From a bacterium (GTDB lineage Bacteria > T1Sed10-126), in NCBI GenBank assembly GCA_003554945.1, contig PWHN01000099.1, forward strand, positions 1 to 64,000: a stretch of 64,000 nucleotides of DNA. Reading direction: 5' to 3'. The position numbers and the translations under genes were made by a program. Below the pieces are notes generated by a model. The model worked only from the letters and a program-made list of their open reading frames with translations, was not told the DNA's origin and ran no database searches. Position 1 is the stretch's first letter, and every line of letters starts with the position of its first letter. This document shows, in pieces, positions 36,291 to 45,097 of the stretch.

Positions 36291-37079
36291 TTGCGCGGCT
36301 TGCTCGATTTAATTTTACCGGTTAAATGTCTGTTTTGTGACAAACCGGTCAGCTCAAAAAATATTATACCGCTGCCTATTTGTGCAGAACACGAGCGTGA
36401 ACTTCCCCGACTAAATCCGCCCCTTTGCAGATTGTGTGCGCTGCCCCTGGGTGCCCGGGTTGTTCGCCGTCCAAATGAAGCGTCCAGTCCAGAACCTGAT
36501 ATTAAAAAAATACCCCCCGAGGTCCCTCTCTGTGGAGATTGCCGGCTATCCGTCGTAAAATTTGATTTTGTGCTCGCCTCCTATGCTTACTGTGACGAGT
36601 TGCGAACTATCGTCCACGACTGGAAATTTAACTCATTTAAATACTGGGGAAGCTGGCTGGGCAGACGCATGGCCCATCAGTTAGAGGGGGAGTTTGTTCC
36701 AGAAAAATGGGATTACCTGGTTCCGTTGCCCCTTTACTTCCGAAAACTCCGTCAGCGAGGCTTTAATCAGGCAGTTCAACTTGCCGAACAACTCTCCTAT
36801 CATTTTGAATTGCCCCTCTTGAAAGCACTGAGAAAGAGCCATGCCACACGCGCTCAGTCAGAGTTAAAATTTAGCGAGCGGTTGGCCAACCTGGCCGGTT
36901 GTTTTTGCATTTTAGAAGAACAGAAAAGCAAAGTTGTGGACAGTTCCATACTGCTGGTAGACGATATTTATACGACGGGCGCTACCTTGAAGTGTGCCGC
37001 CGATGAACTTCAAAAAGCTGGGGCAAACAGAGTCGCCGGGTTAGTATTGGCCCGTTCGCTTCCTCCCGGTTTTGATTAA
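36291..37079 (+). CDS. comFC: ComF-family phosphoribosyltransferase-like protein
   Basis: A 262-residue cytoplasmic protein. N-terminal zinc-finger-like cysteine pairs (CLFCDKP, CRLCALP, CGDC) and a C-terminal PRTase fold with the PRPP-loop motif ILLVDDIYTTGATLK place it in the ComFC/GntX group, linked to DNA uptake. An in-frame TGA just upstream limits the start to the TTG at 36291 or the next TTG. Its position right before flgN-flgK-flgL repeats the B. subtilis comF-flg gene order; comFA and flgM are missing here. Confidence 0.88.
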   Translation: MRGLLDLILPVKCLFCDKPVSSKNIIPLPICAEHERELPRLNPPLCRLCALPLGARVVRRPNEASSPEPDIKKIPPEVPLCGDCRLSVVKFDFVLASYAYCDELRTIVHDWKFNSFKYWGSWLGRRMAHQLEGEFVPEKWDYLVPLPLYFRKLRQRGFNQAVQLAEQLSYHFELPLLKALRKSHATRAQSELKFSERLANLAGCFCILEEQKSKVVDSSILLVDDIYTTGATLKCAADELQKAGANRVAGLVLARSLPPGFD

Positions 37080-37196
37080 TTTTCAATATAGTCGTTTCAC
37101 CAGGTGACATTTCTTTCCTGAGTTTCCTCTAAAAAGCTTTTTTCCTCTGCGGAGGCGAGGAGAAAAAATTTTGAGCGAGAACTCTTTCCTTTTTTC

Positions 37197-37224
37197 TTTA
37201 GCTTTCTTGAATAGTGGCCGAAAA
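37197..37224 (+). promoter_or_regulatory. Sigma-28-like promoter before flgN
   Basis: TTTAGCTT and GCCGAAAA are separated by 12 bases, against the flagellar sigma consensus TAAAGTTT-11-GCCGATAA. The -10 matches 7 of 8, the -35 about 5 of 8. It starts 69 bases before the flgN start codon, after an A/T-rich imperfect inverted repeat (37131-37178) that may terminate the comF transcript. Confidence 0.55.
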
Positions 37225-37265
37225 TTAACTATGAAAACCACTATTATCGTCGGGAGGAATTTACC

Positions 37266-37760
37266 TTGAGCAAAGAAACGAAACTAATAGAAAATTTAGA
37301 AGAACTCAATGAAAGACACGAAGTGCTCTTATCTCTACTGGATCGTAAGCTGGAAGCAGTAATTGAACGAGAAATAGATAAGCTTGCTGAGATTACTGAA
37401 GAGGGTAGGGGGCTGGTCAATGATATCAAGAGCTTGCACGAGACGAGGCGCAACCTCTGGGTTGAAGTTGGCGGCGAAGCGGTTATAACGGTGGAAGATT
37501 TAAGTTCAGAGTTGGACTCGAAGACTGTTGAAAGACTGCAGTCGCTTGCGGAAGATTTACGCCGGAAAAACCGAAAAGTACAGCTCAAAACTGAACGTAT
37601 TTCTGAGGTTTTACGCTCAAGAATAGGTGATATAGACCAGGTTTTTGAAACTGTTTTTGAGGTTTTAAACGGTGAGGGACAAGAACAGACATACGATGAG
37701 AGCGGGCGAAAAAGCGACAAGGAGAACAAACAATCAATGGTTTTTGACGAGGCGGTGTAA
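37266..37760 (+). CDS. flgN: Flagellar export chaperone FlgN-like protein
   Basis: A 164-residue, almost all-helical acidic protein at the position and length of FlgN, the chaperone that holds FlgK and FlgL before export. The first 140 residues are heptad-rich (LIENLEELNERHEVLLSLLDRK). The TTG start has GGGAGGA 9 bases upstream. It is followed after 6 bases by flgK, its expected client. Assignment rests on context, size and helix content, since FlgN sequences are poorly conserved. Confidence 0.8.
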   Translation: MSKETKLIENLEELNERHEVLLSLLDRKLEAVIEREIDKLAEITEEGRGLVNDIKSLHETRRNLWVEVGGEAVITVEDLSSELDSKTVERLQSLAEDLRRKNRKVQLKTERISEVLRSRIGDIDQVFETVFEVLNGEGQEQTYDESGRKSDKENKQSMVFDEAV

Positions 37761-37766
37761 GAGAAA

Positions 37767-40499
37767 ATGGCCGGTTTTCAGGCGATGGACAACGCTCTGT
37801 CGGGGCTTTTAGCGTCCAGGAGGTCTCTGGACACCACCGCTCACAATATCGCCAATGCGGGTAATAAGAGTTATTCTCGTCAGCGGGCTGAACTACAGAC
37901 CAACCGTCCCCAGGTTATTGGCGGGCTCACCATTGGGACCGGCGTTCATGTTGCTGAGATTACCCGGGCGCGCGATCATATGCTTGATACGCGCATGAGA
38001 CAATCTACATCGACGCTTGATCGATACGATCAGTTAACTACACTTTACGATGATATAGAGACAGCTCTTAACGAACCATCGGACGAAGGGTTACGGGGAA
38101 CTTTTGGTGATTTAAATGCCGCCATGCAGGAGCTGGCCAACGAGCCGGAAAACCGAGGCAGCCGGAGGACAGTTATCGGGCAGGCCGAAACTTTTGCCAG
38201 TGGGATAAGAAGGTTTTATCGGACTTTAAATGATATCGGCGGCGGTGAAGGTGAAAACAGTATAAATGTACAGATAGAATCCACTCTGGATGAGATAAAT
38301 AATATCGCTGAGAATATTGCTTCGCTTAACAGAGAGATTAATGCCTCTGAGGCCCGCGGGACAAACCCGAACGATTTACTTGACCAACGAACCGAATTGA
38401 CCCGTGAGCTTTCCGAATATATAGACGTTACAGTTCAGGAAACATCGGAACAATTTCGCGTGAACGTTGCAGGTTTCACCCTTGTGCAGGGCAGTGAGTC
38501 CCATGAACTTGACTTTCGGCAGCCCGGCCCCGGAGAACCGCGCAAAATTGTTTATGATGATCATTTGGAAAGTGTTGTCACACCGCAAAATGGTAAGCTG
38601 AAAGCACTTATGGATATGCGGGAGGAAGGCATTCCAGACATTATTGACGATCTTAATGACCTGACTGTACGGCTGGTTGACCGTTTCAACGACATCCACC
38701 GGAGCGGTTTTGGTATGCAGGAGCAGAGCCGCAACAACTTCTGGTCGGAGCTTCCGACCGCTGATGAGGGGATGTTCAGGTTTGAAGGTCTGGGAGACGT
38801 TGGTGGTGATTATCCGGAACGTAAGGCCGGTCACGTCGATGCACCGGACGAGCTTCTGTTTATTGACGGAGAGTCCGATGACGCCCGAGAAATGCCCCGT
38901 AATTTTGACGGTGACAGCGGGATATCAGATAACCCGGACGGAACGCTTTTAATTAACGGCCATTCAATTAATTACAACATGAAAGAGGATTCGCTGGACG
39001 ACATAATTGACCGCATTAATGAGTCGCCCAACCACGCACAGGCCTACTGGAGCGCCGATGAACGGCTGGTAATCACCGGAACACAGGAAAATGACTATCG
39101 AATTGACGAAATGCGTGATAACGGGCTTTTACTCGACAAAACCAATATTCTTTCCGTCGGCGGAAGCAATCGAAGCAGTTCGAGGTCCGTGGACGACGTG
39201 GAAGAAGACATTGCCTCTGAACTTGAAAGTTTTTTTGATGACGTGGATTATGCCGATGGGACGCTGGAGTTTTCTTCCCAACGTGAAGAAGACTTTACAA
39301 TAAATTACGACGCTGAAGAGGATTCTCTGGTGGAATTGGTCGATAGAATCAACAACGCAAGCGAAGCGGCAGATTCAGACGTGGTTGCCTCGGTTACTAG
39401 TAACGACGAACTACGGTTGTTTACTGCTCATGAAGAAGAGCTTGATGAAGACGAAGGTCCTATTTATGGTGCTGGAGAAGAGATAGACCTGCATGTTTCA
39501 AATGTTCATGACGTTCAACGGGGTGATACTGTTCGAGTCTCTGATAACGATGGAGCCGAAGAAGCTCGTGTTATTCATGTTAATCGTGACGACGGTATCA
39601 TTACGGTAGATGAACTTGACGAAGAGTATGATACTGGCGAAGACGCAGTAGTCCATATCAACAATAAACAGGACGATTTCAGGGTTAATGACACGTCTAG
39701 TTTTGGTATTGATGATACGGACGTCGACGAGCATGATGACGAAGATTGGTATGGAATATATTTAACAGATGACGATGATTCCAGCAATTTTACTGAAGGC
39801 GACACGGTGATAGTGGCGAATGACACTGAAACAGCGGGTGATGAGATCCGTGGCCGGGTGATGGAAGTCGACGACGAGGAGGGCATAGTCTACATTGATG
39901 AGGAGGTCGACGCAGCAGATATAGATGAGGGCGCAACAATAAGAAATACCAGGGATGAACATGAGACCCGTAATTTGTTGGCGGGCCTGGGAATGGACCG
40001 GCTTTATCGAGACGACAGCAGCTACGAGTATGCGATCACCGGTCAGTCGCAGCGGCCGCCCCTGGCCGATCAGGCGGCGGCTCTTGAGGTGGACAGCCTG
40101 ATTGATGCCAATCCGGATCTGATTGCCGCTTCTGGCGGTGACGATATTGATAACACGGGAATTGCCGACACGATGAAAGGTGAAGGCGACGGTTCAGTGA
40201 TGAACGAACTGTCCAATCTTCACGATAAAAATGTAATGGCCCAGGGTGAAAAATCAATGGACGATCACCTGAGTGAAATGGCCGCTGAGATTGGCAGCGA
40301 CTCCTCTCTGGTTCGCCGCGAAAAACGTGCATCTGAACAATTGGTTCATCAGCTTGAGGACCAGATACAGAGCGTCTCCGGCGTTAGCCTGGACGAAGAA
40401 ATGAGCAAATTGATACGCGAACAGCAGGGGTTCCAGGCGGCCAGCCGGGTGATTGGGGCAGTGCGTGATATGTCTAATGAAATTATGCAGTTGATTTAA
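37767..40499 (+). CDS. flgK: Flagellar hook-associated protein 1 (FlgK), enlarged
   Basis: First hook-filament junction protein, exported and placed between hook and filament. The N-terminal GFQAMDNALSGLLASRRSLDTTAHNIANAGNKSYSRQRAE and C-terminal VSGVSLDEEMSKLIREQQGFQAASRVI coil ends are classical. At 910 residues it is much longer than the usual 450-650. The extra 430 residues (about 330-760) are extremely acidic and modular: two IN-type units (LLINGHSINYNMKEDSLDD; FTINYDAEEDSLVELVDRIN) and at least two small beta-barrel-like units opening GDTVRVSDND and GDTVIVANDT. Related modules appear in FlgL. Such enlargement should expose a bulky, negatively charged collar, fitting a saline habitat. 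Confidence 0.93.
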   Translation: MAGFQAMDNALSGLLASRRSLDTTAHNIANAGNKSYSRQRAELQTNRPQVIGGLTIGTGVHVAEITRARDHMLDTRMRQSTSTLDRYDQLTTLYDDIETALNEPSDEGLRGTFGDLNAAMQELANEPENRGSRRTVIGQAETFASGIRRFYRTLNDIGGGEGENSINVQIESTLDEINNIAENIASLNREINASEARGTNPNDLLDQRTELTRELSEYIDVTVQETSEQFRVNVAGFTLVQGSESHELDFRQPGPGEPRKIVYDDHLESVVTPQNGKLKALMDMREEGIPDIIDDLNDLTVRLVDRFNDIHRSGFGMQEQSRNNFWSELPTADEGMFRFEGLGDVGGDYPERKAGHVDAPDELLFIDGESDDAREMPRNFDGDSGISDNPDGTLLINGHSINYNMKEDSLDDIIDRINESPNHAQAYWSADERLVITGTQENDYRIDEMRDNGLLLDKTNILSVGGSNRSSSRSVDDVEEDIASELESFFDDVDYADGTLEFSSQREEDFTINYDAEEDSLVELVDRINNASEAADSDVVASVTSNDELRLFTAHEEELDEDEGPIYGAGEEIDLHVSNVHDVQRGDTVRVSDNDGAEEARVIHVNRDDGIITVDELDEEYDTGEDAVVHINNKQDDFRVNDTSSFGIDDTDVDEHDDEDWYGIYLTDDDDSSNFTEGDTVIVANDTETAGDEIRGRVMEVDDEEGIVYIDEEVDAADIDEGATIRNTRDEHETRNLLAGLGMDRLYRDDSSYEYAITGQSQRPPLADQAAALEVDSLIDANPDLIAASGGDDIDNTGIADTMKGEGDGSVMNELSNLHDKNVMAQGEKSMDDHLSEMAAEIGSDSSLVRREKRASEQLVHQLEDQIQSVSGVSLDEEMSKLIREQQGFQAASRVIGAVRDMSNEIMQLI

Positions 40500-40525
40500 T
40501 CATGCCAAAAAAGGAGGTGGTGTAA

Positions 40526-42187
40526 ATGGGGCGAGTCTCGTTCATAACTCAGTTTGAGCAGCCAAAAAGAAACCTGATGTCAAATACTAACGATATCCAG
40601 CAGACAATGGAACAAATATCGACCGGAAAACAGATTAGCAGACCGTCGGATAGCCCACCTGATATGGTGCGGCTGTTTGAACACCACAACGAACAGGGAA
40701 GAATTGGCCAGTATAAAGACAATATAACCTCAGCCCGAAATGAACTTGAGACAGCCGAGGGTTCTCTGGGTGAAGTGACTAATCTGTTGCAACGCGTGCG
40801 AGAGCTTTCAGTCCAGGCGGCTAACGATTCTTTAAGTGACCGGGACAGGGAATTGATTAGTGCTGAAGTCGACGAGCGAATTGAGGAGTTGGTGGATGTT
40901 GCTAACAATCGACTGGCCGGGCAGTTCTTGTTTGGAGGCACAGAAACGGAAGACCTCGATCAGTTGTTCACTGTTGAAAGAGATGGCCAGGATCAAATCC
41001 AGGAAGTCCAATTTAACGGCGATTTCAACCCCACGAACAAACAAATTGGTGACGGGGAATTCATTCCCTCCAATTTAATTGGTAGCGAAATATTTCAGGC
41101 AACCAACGAGAGTGCCCGCGGAGATTTTGAAACAGTAGCTTTTGATACTGACCCCGATGTAGATGAATACGATTTTGCCGAAGACCCGTTAAAGGATCAT
41201 AACAATATCCCCAAAAGCAAAGGTTACTTTCAGCTCAACGATAGGCAGGTTTACTACGATACAAACGAAGATACTATCATTGATGTCGCGGAACGTATTA
41301 ACGACATGGGAATCACGGTTGAGTCAATGTTTGAAGAGGTGCGTGGGGTTCACGAAGATGACGTGGTAGACTTGGAAGATAACGAAATAACTATCGCCCA
41401 GGATGACCTGCCGGTGGATGTTGAAGTCGGGGATAGGATTAGAATTAAGGATGACGACGGCGACCAGCAAATATTAAGGATAGAAGAGCTGGAGTTTGAT
41501 GACGATGAAGATGAGGTTACTATTAGGTTAGACGATGATGTTGATGACCCGGACGATGTTCAAAGCGTTCAATTCATTGATTCGGCCGGGATTGAACACT
41601 CCCCGACTGAAGCGCGGGAACTTGATGAAGACAACCATGACGTCCAGTTCAAGCTCAAGTCTCGAACCCCTCATGAAATATATCTGCGAGATTTTGACCG
41701 CAATCCGGCCAACGGTGACGGCGAGCAGGGGCTGCTGAATGATCTTGGAATAATCGGCCAGAACGGCGAACCCCCTGAACCTCGGGAGAGACAAAATTAT
41801 CCTGTTGAATACCACGACGGTGCTTTCCGGGAAGGAAAATCAATTTTTGATACCTTAATTGATTTCAGAAATACCCTCCAGGGTGAGCCGCCGGCAGACG
41901 TTGAAAATGAGGCGGAGGGTTTCCAGCAGTCTATTGAAGAGATTCAACTGGGGGTCGAAAACATACTGGTTCACCGCAGTATTGCCGGTGCTCGTGTTAA
42001 CAGATTGGATTCGGCTGAAAACCGGATTGAAGACCGGGAATTGCATACGCAGGAATTAATATCACAGCTTGAGGACGCTGATCTGGCGGAAGTAATAACT
42101 GAACACGAGCGTTTGCGGACAGTTCAGGAGGCTTCGCTTCAAATGTCCTCAAATATTATGCAACTGAGCCTGGCAAATTTTATCTAA
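40526..42187 (+). CDS. flgL: Flagellar hook-associated protein 3 (FlgL), enlarged
   Basis: Second junction protein, related to flagellin. N-terminal ISTGKQISRPSDSPPDMVR and LQRVRELSVQAANDSLSDRDR and C-terminal SQLEDADLAEVITEHERLRTVQEASLQMS are typical. Length is 553, against about 300 usually; the insertion (about 200-440) is acidic and contains an IN-type unit (GYFQLNDRQVYYDTNEDTII) and a unit opening VGDRIRIKDDDG, matching the insertion of FlgK. AAGGAGG precedes the ATG. It is followed by 215 bases before fliW. Confidence 0.93.
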   Translation: MGRVSFITQFEQPKRNLMSNTNDIQQTMEQISTGKQISRPSDSPPDMVRLFEHHNEQGRIGQYKDNITSARNELETAEGSLGEVTNLLQRVRELSVQAANDSLSDRDRELISAEVDERIEELVDVANNRLAGQFLFGGTETEDLDQLFTVERDGQDQIQEVQFNGDFNPTNKQIGDGEFIPSNLIGSEIFQATNESARGDFETVAFDTDPDVDEYDFAEDPLKDHNNIPKSKGYFQLNDRQVYYDTNEDTIIDVAERINDMGITVESMFEEVRGVHEDDVVDLEDNEITIAQDDLPVDVEVGDRIRIKDDDGDQQILRIEELEFDDDEDEVTIRLDDDVDDPDDVQSVQFIDSAGIEHSPTEARELDEDNHDVQFKLKSRTPHEIYLRDFDRNPANGDGEQGLLNDLGIIGQNGEPPEPRERQNYPVEYHDGAFREGKSIFDTLIDFRNTLQGEPPADVENEAEGFQQSIEEIQLGVENILVHRSIAGARVNRLDSAENRIEDRELHTQELISQLEDADLAEVITEHERLRTVQEASLQMSSNIMQLSLANFI

Positions 42188-42330
42188 CAATTTTATCTAA
42201 ATTATTCAGACTGACAAAATCAGCTAAAGGGGGGAGACAAAAGGGGAGAAAAGATGGCTTGCCGGGTCAAGCAGCGTCATGCCGGACTTGATCCGGTATC
42301 GAAAGTGATGAAATCGTTGGAAAGTCTGAG

Positions 42331-42357
42331 TTGCATTTTATCACTATTTTGTATAAA
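42331..42357 (+). promoter_or_regulatory. Weak promoter candidate before fliW
   Basis: TTGCAT (42331-42336) and TATAAA (42352-42357) are 15 bases apart, shorter than ideal. A second AT-rich box TATATT follows. It would give fliW-csrA their own transcript. Reported with low certainty. Confidence 0.3.
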
Positions 42358-42404
42358 CTTATATTAACAGCTTAACAGATATGCGGAAAGGGTTTGATCA
42401 AACC

Positions 42405-42878
42405 GTGAAAATTAAGTCGAAGCCCTACGGCGAAATTGAAATTGACAGGGATAAAATAGTTACAGTCCGAGGCGGACTGTTTGGGTTTGAAGACCAGGAG
42501 GAATACGTAATCATAGGAAGAGAGAGCGAACAGCCCTTTGAGTGGTTACAGGCGGTAAACGATCCCGACCTGGCTTTTGTTGTAGTGCCTCCTAACCTCA
42601 TACGACCGGATTACGAGCTTTCTATTCTGCCGGAAGATCTCAAGCAGATAGAAGCGGATTCGACCGACGATTTGATGCTTTATTCGATCGTGGTTGTGCC
42701 ACAAAATCCGGACGCGATGACAATTAACTTTCGCGGACCGGTAATAGTAAATCAGGAAAATTTTCTGGCCAAACAGGTGATTAACCAGGTAGATGAATAT
42801 ACGGTGCGTCATCGGGTTCTTGATGAGCTGGAAGCTTCCGGTCGGCAGGGACTGGTCGCGAAGGGCGGGAGCGAGTAA
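42405..42878 (+). CDS. fliW: Flagellar assembly factor FliW
   Basis: A 157-residue protein that binds flagellin and, when flagellin is exported, releases and inhibits CsrA, giving feedback on flagellin translation. The N-terminus [19 protein letters not shown], followed by [15 protein letters not shown], and the core [19 protein letters not shown] are family features. Start: the GTG at 42405 matches the usual FliW N-terminus and is preferred to an ATG at 42381. A perfect palindrome GGTTTGATCAAACC (42391-42404) fills the gap between GGAAAGG and this GTG; folding it would shorten an otherwise long spacer. The stop overlaps the csrA start (TAATG). Confidence 0.93.
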   Translation: MKIKSKPYGEIEIDRDKIVTVRGGLFGFEDQEEYVIIGRESEQPFEWLQAVNDPDLAFVVVPPNLIRPDYELSILPEDLKQIEADSTDDLMLYSIVVVPQNPDAMTINFRGPVIVNQENFLAKQVINQVDEYTVRHRVLDELEASGRQGLVAKGGSE

Positions 42879-43129
42879 TGCTTGTTCTTACCCGAAAAGT
42901 TGACGAACGCGTTATGATTGGCGACGACATTGAGATTATGATTGTCGATCAGGACGGCGATCAGGTCAAACTGGGAATTGAAGCACCGCGTGAGATACCG
43001 ATTCATCGCCGCGAGGTTTATGAAGAAATCCAGAAAGAAAACATCGAAGCAGCCCGCGCAAGCGGGGAGGAGACCCGTTCTGTGGCAGAGTTTCTTAAAC
43101 AACAAAGTGAAGAAAAAAAAGAATCTTAA
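42878..43129 (+). CDS. csrA: Translational regulator CsrA
   Basis: An 83-residue RNA-binding homodimer that represses flagellin translation by covering GGA motifs at the ribosome binding site. [45 protein letters not shown] is canonical, with the RNA-contacting Arg44-like residue in IHRREVY. The C-terminal 20 residues are a charged tail. It overlaps fliW and lies immediately upstream of the flagellin genes, whose leaders carry matching hairpin targets (43641-43660, 45098-45117, 46381-46400, 48562-48581). Confidence 0.96.
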   Translation: MLVLTRKVDERVMIGDDIEIMIVDQDGDQVKLGIEAPREIPIHRREVYEEIQKENIEAARASGEETRSVAEFLKQQSEEKKES

Positions 43130-43137
43130 AAAAATAT

Positions 43138-43166
43138 TTGACAAACGGCGATTGATGTCCGATAAT
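43138..43166 (+). promoter_or_regulatory. Strong sigma-70-type promoter downstream of csrA
   Basis: TTGACA (43138-43143) and GATAAT (43161-43166) are exactly 17 bases apart. The -10 region also reads TCCGATAA, 7 of 8 with the sigma-28 -10, but no sigma-28 -35 is at the right distance. Transcription would start near 43173 and read through a GGA-rich segment and towards flagellin 1. Confidence 0.7.
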
Positions 43167-43172
43167 TAGATT

Positions 43173-43310
43173 GACATAAGAAAAAGTCAGCAAGGATGCT
43201 GGCTGGAGGACAATTTTTTCACATGGAGGTTTGATAATATTACACTTGTAAACTTAGCCTATTCTTGGTGTGCAGTCTCGGACTGCGCAGGCAGGGGTAG
43301 GTTTTTTTTG
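43173..43310 (+). ncRNA. GGA-rich leader or small RNA, possible CsrA target or sponge
   Basis: Just after the promoter a hairpin UCAGC-AAGGAU-GCUGG (43187-43202) shows GGA in the loop, with further GGA motifs at 43205-43210 (GGAGGA) and 43225-43227. A 9-bp hairpin with loop TCG (43269-43289) follows, then T8 at 43302-43309, 12 bases after the stem, an imperfect terminator. No reading frame is evident. It may be a small CsrA-binding RNA or simply the first part of the flagellin 1 leader. Confidence 0.4.
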
Positions 43311-43454
43311 TGCACCATGTTGTATACGCGCTTTTTTTGGGGCTCATGAGAGTTAAAGTTGGATTAGTAGTATTTGTAGTAACTCTGGATTGATCTTTTT
43401 TCTTTTTTGCTCTACGGGGTAAACGGTTCGACGTCATTTGACGGCCGGACTGAA

Positions 43455-43498
43455 GCTCTTTGACATTCAAATATAGTCGATAGGTTGAGACAGCCTGG
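43455..43498 (+). promoter_or_regulatory. Flagellin 1 leader: boxA-like element and 5' arm of long-range helix
   Basis: GCTCTTTGACA (43455-43465) matches the boxA antitermination element of rRNA leaders. After an AT-rich link the 5' arm (43473-43498) pairs with 44604-44628 beyond the stop codon: 25 pairs, of which 3 are G.U, with one bulged U (43486). The arms are 1.1 kb apart. Between the arm and the gene a further stem-loop is visible (CCGGTA 43502-43507 with TACCGG 43552-43557; GTTGT with ACAAC inside). Confidence 0.8.
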
Positions 43499-43640
43499 AC
43501 GCCGGTATGGTGGTTGTATCCTCCGCCGCTTTAGTGGGGAACAACTGCTGTTACCGGACTGTTTTACCACGTTTTTTTTACATCATTAGTGCTTGACTGC
43601 ACAGGACTATCAGTACAATTTAGCACAATCTTAGCACAAT

Positions 43641-43660
43641 TCGAATCAAGGACGATTCGA
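43641..43660 (+). promoter_or_regulatory. CsrA-type hairpin, flagellin 1 leader
   Basis: TCGAATC and GATTCGA form a 7-bp stem with loop AAGGAC. The GGA in a hairpin loop, preceded by CA, matches the CsrA binding preference. Ten bases further on AGGAGGG (43671-43677) offers a second GGA at the ribosome binding site, 13 bases before the ATG. Confidence 0.8.
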
Positions 43661-43689
43661 TCTTAACTCCAGGAGGGAGTGTTCTACCG

Positions 43690-44583
43690 ATGGGTGGTAT
43701 GTTTAGAATTAACACTAACGTTCAGGCTACATTTGCACAACGACAGTTACACAGAAGTTCTGGTGATCTTGACCAGGCGCAGGAGCGTCTGTCCAGTGGT
43801 TTACGTATTAACGTGGCTGCTGATGACGCCGCTGGACTGGCCATTGCTGAGAAATTGAGCATGGCCGGCCGTGGTCTTGACCAGGCGCAGTCTAACGCTC
43901 AGGACGGTATATCAGTACTTCAGACCGCCGAGGGTGGTCTTGAGTCTATTGGTGACGACCTGCAGCGGATGCGTGAGCTGGCTGTTCAGGCAGCTAACGA
44001 CAGCTTGACTGACGATGACCGTGAACTGATCCAGACTGAGATTTCTCAGCTGGTAGATGAGGTTGACCGAACCGCCTCCACGGTTCAGTTTAACCAGCGT
44101 CAACTGCTTACCAATCAATTTGGTGAAGTTGACGAGGCTGGACGAGCTACTGCTGGAGAGGCATCACTGACTTTCCACATTGGCGCTAACCGTGACGAGA
44201 CAATCACGGTGGCCATGGGAGACGGTCAAGCTATTCAGACGGCTACCTCGCAAGCGCTTGGTATTCGTGTCGACGACGCCCCGATAAGCGTTGAATCACG
44301 TGAGGGTGCTGAATCGGCGATCGAAACGGTTACCCAGGCGATTAACGAAGTTTCGGAAACTCGCGCTAACATTGGTGCCGTTCAGAACCGTCTCGAGGGA
44401 GCTGTTGACTTCCTGCAGATCCAGGGAGAGAACACCGAGGCTTCCGAGAGCGCGATTCGTGACGCTGACATTGCCGCGGAAGCGGTCAACCAGACCCGAG
44501 CTAACATCTTGACTCAAGCCGGTACTTCCGTGCTTGCACAGGCCCAGCAGACGCCGCAGATGGCGCTGCAGTTGCTCGGTTAA
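43690..44583 (+). CDS. hag: Flagellin 1
   Basis: Filament subunit of 297 residues. The N-terminal INTNVQATFAQRQLHRSSG, the LSSGLRINVAADDAAGLAIAEKL block and the C-terminal NQTRANILTQAGTSVLAQAQQ coil are standard; the middle is short, so only the D0/D1 core plus a small loop is present. It is the first of four flagellins and about as similar to flagellin 3 as a recent duplicate. Its mRNA has a boxA-like element, long-range 5'/3' helix arms and a CsrA-type hairpin. The 43130-43689 gap before it holds those elements and no gene. Confidence 0.96.
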   Translation: MGGMFRINTNVQATFAQRQLHRSSGDLDQAQERLSSGLRINVAADDAAGLAIAEKLSMAGRGLDQAQSNAQDGISVLQTAEGGLESIGDDLQRMRELAVQAANDSLTDDDRELIQTEISQLVDEVDRTASTVQFNQRQLLTNQFGEVDEAGRATAGEASLTFHIGANRDETITVAMGDGQAIQTATSQALGIRVDDAPISVESREGAESAIETVTQAINEVSETRANIGAVQNRLEGAVDFLQIQGENTEASESAIRDADIAAEAVNQTRANILTQAGTSVLAQAQQTPQMALQLLG

Positions 44584-44603
44584 CTTTTTTAGTTCTTTTT
44601 TAC

Positions 44604-44628
44604 CCGGGCTGTCTCGCCTATCGGCTAT
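44604..44628 (+). other. 3' arm of flagellin 1 long-range helix
   Basis: This segment, 20 bases beyond the flagellin 1 stop, is complementary to the leader segment 43473-43498. It is followed by TCTTTTATTTTTA, so the helix plus U-rich tail could also act as the 3' end of the mRNA. The arm is not self-complementary enough to be an ordinary terminator. Confidence 0.8.
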
Positions 44629-44690
44629 CTTTTATTTTTACGAAAAACTGCTGGTGCGGTTTATGCCACAGCGGATGGGAATGAGATGAA

Positions 44691-45080
44691 ATGAATCATG
44701 GGACCGGAGCGATTGAGGGACCCGAGTTTCAAAATAGTTTGATCCAAAATAATAATTTGAACAGAGCCGAAACTACGGCTGAAACAGACCGACCGGATAA
44801 CTCTGCCGGAGCAGCGGTCGAGCGACCGGTTGCTGAGACTACCGTAAGTGTAGAGGATCAGGCAGTTGCCGAAGCTGTTGAAGAACTCGATCAGGCGGCC
44901 GCCGAAGCCTCTTTTTACGGGATTGATTTTAATATCTTGCCCGATGACAACCTGGTCCAGGCACGGTTGATCAGCCAGGAGAATGAGGAGTTGATTCGCG
45001 CTATCCCGCCTGATGAACTGCTGGAAATAAGGCAGCGCGTTGACGCTTTCATAGGACTGTTGTTTGATGTGACAAGATAA
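44691..45080 (+). CDS. flaG: FlaG family protein
   Basis: A 129-residue protein with a disordered acidic N-terminal half and a C-terminal FlaG domain: FNILPDDNLVQARLISQENEELIRAIPPDELLEIRQRVDAFIGLLFD, where the IRxIPPxElL element is the signature. FlaG limits filament length or stabilises the filament and is commonly encoded next to flagellin. It lies 70 bases upstream of flagellin 2 and is probably co-transcribed with it. Confidence 0.85.
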   Translation: MNHGTGAIEGPEFQNSLIQNNNLNRAETTAETDRPDNSAGAAVERPVAETTVSVEDQAVAEAVEELDQAAAEASFYGIDFNILPDDNLVQARLISQENEELIRAIPPDELLEIRQRVDAFIGLLFDVTR

Positions 45081-45097
45081 CAAAACTTCATCGCCGC

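Noticed and set aside
43457-43466. TTTGACA of the flagellin leaders as a sigma-70 -35 box
   Set aside because: No -10-like sequence is found 16-18 bases downstream in any of the three genes, while good sigma-28 boxes lie further upstream for two of them. A boxA reading explains the longer conserved word better.
43593-43619. TTGACT and TACAAT in the flagellin 1 leader as an internal promoter
   Set aside because: The spacing is only 15 bases and the paralogous leaders have nothing similar; a transcript from here would also lose the conserved 5' arm.
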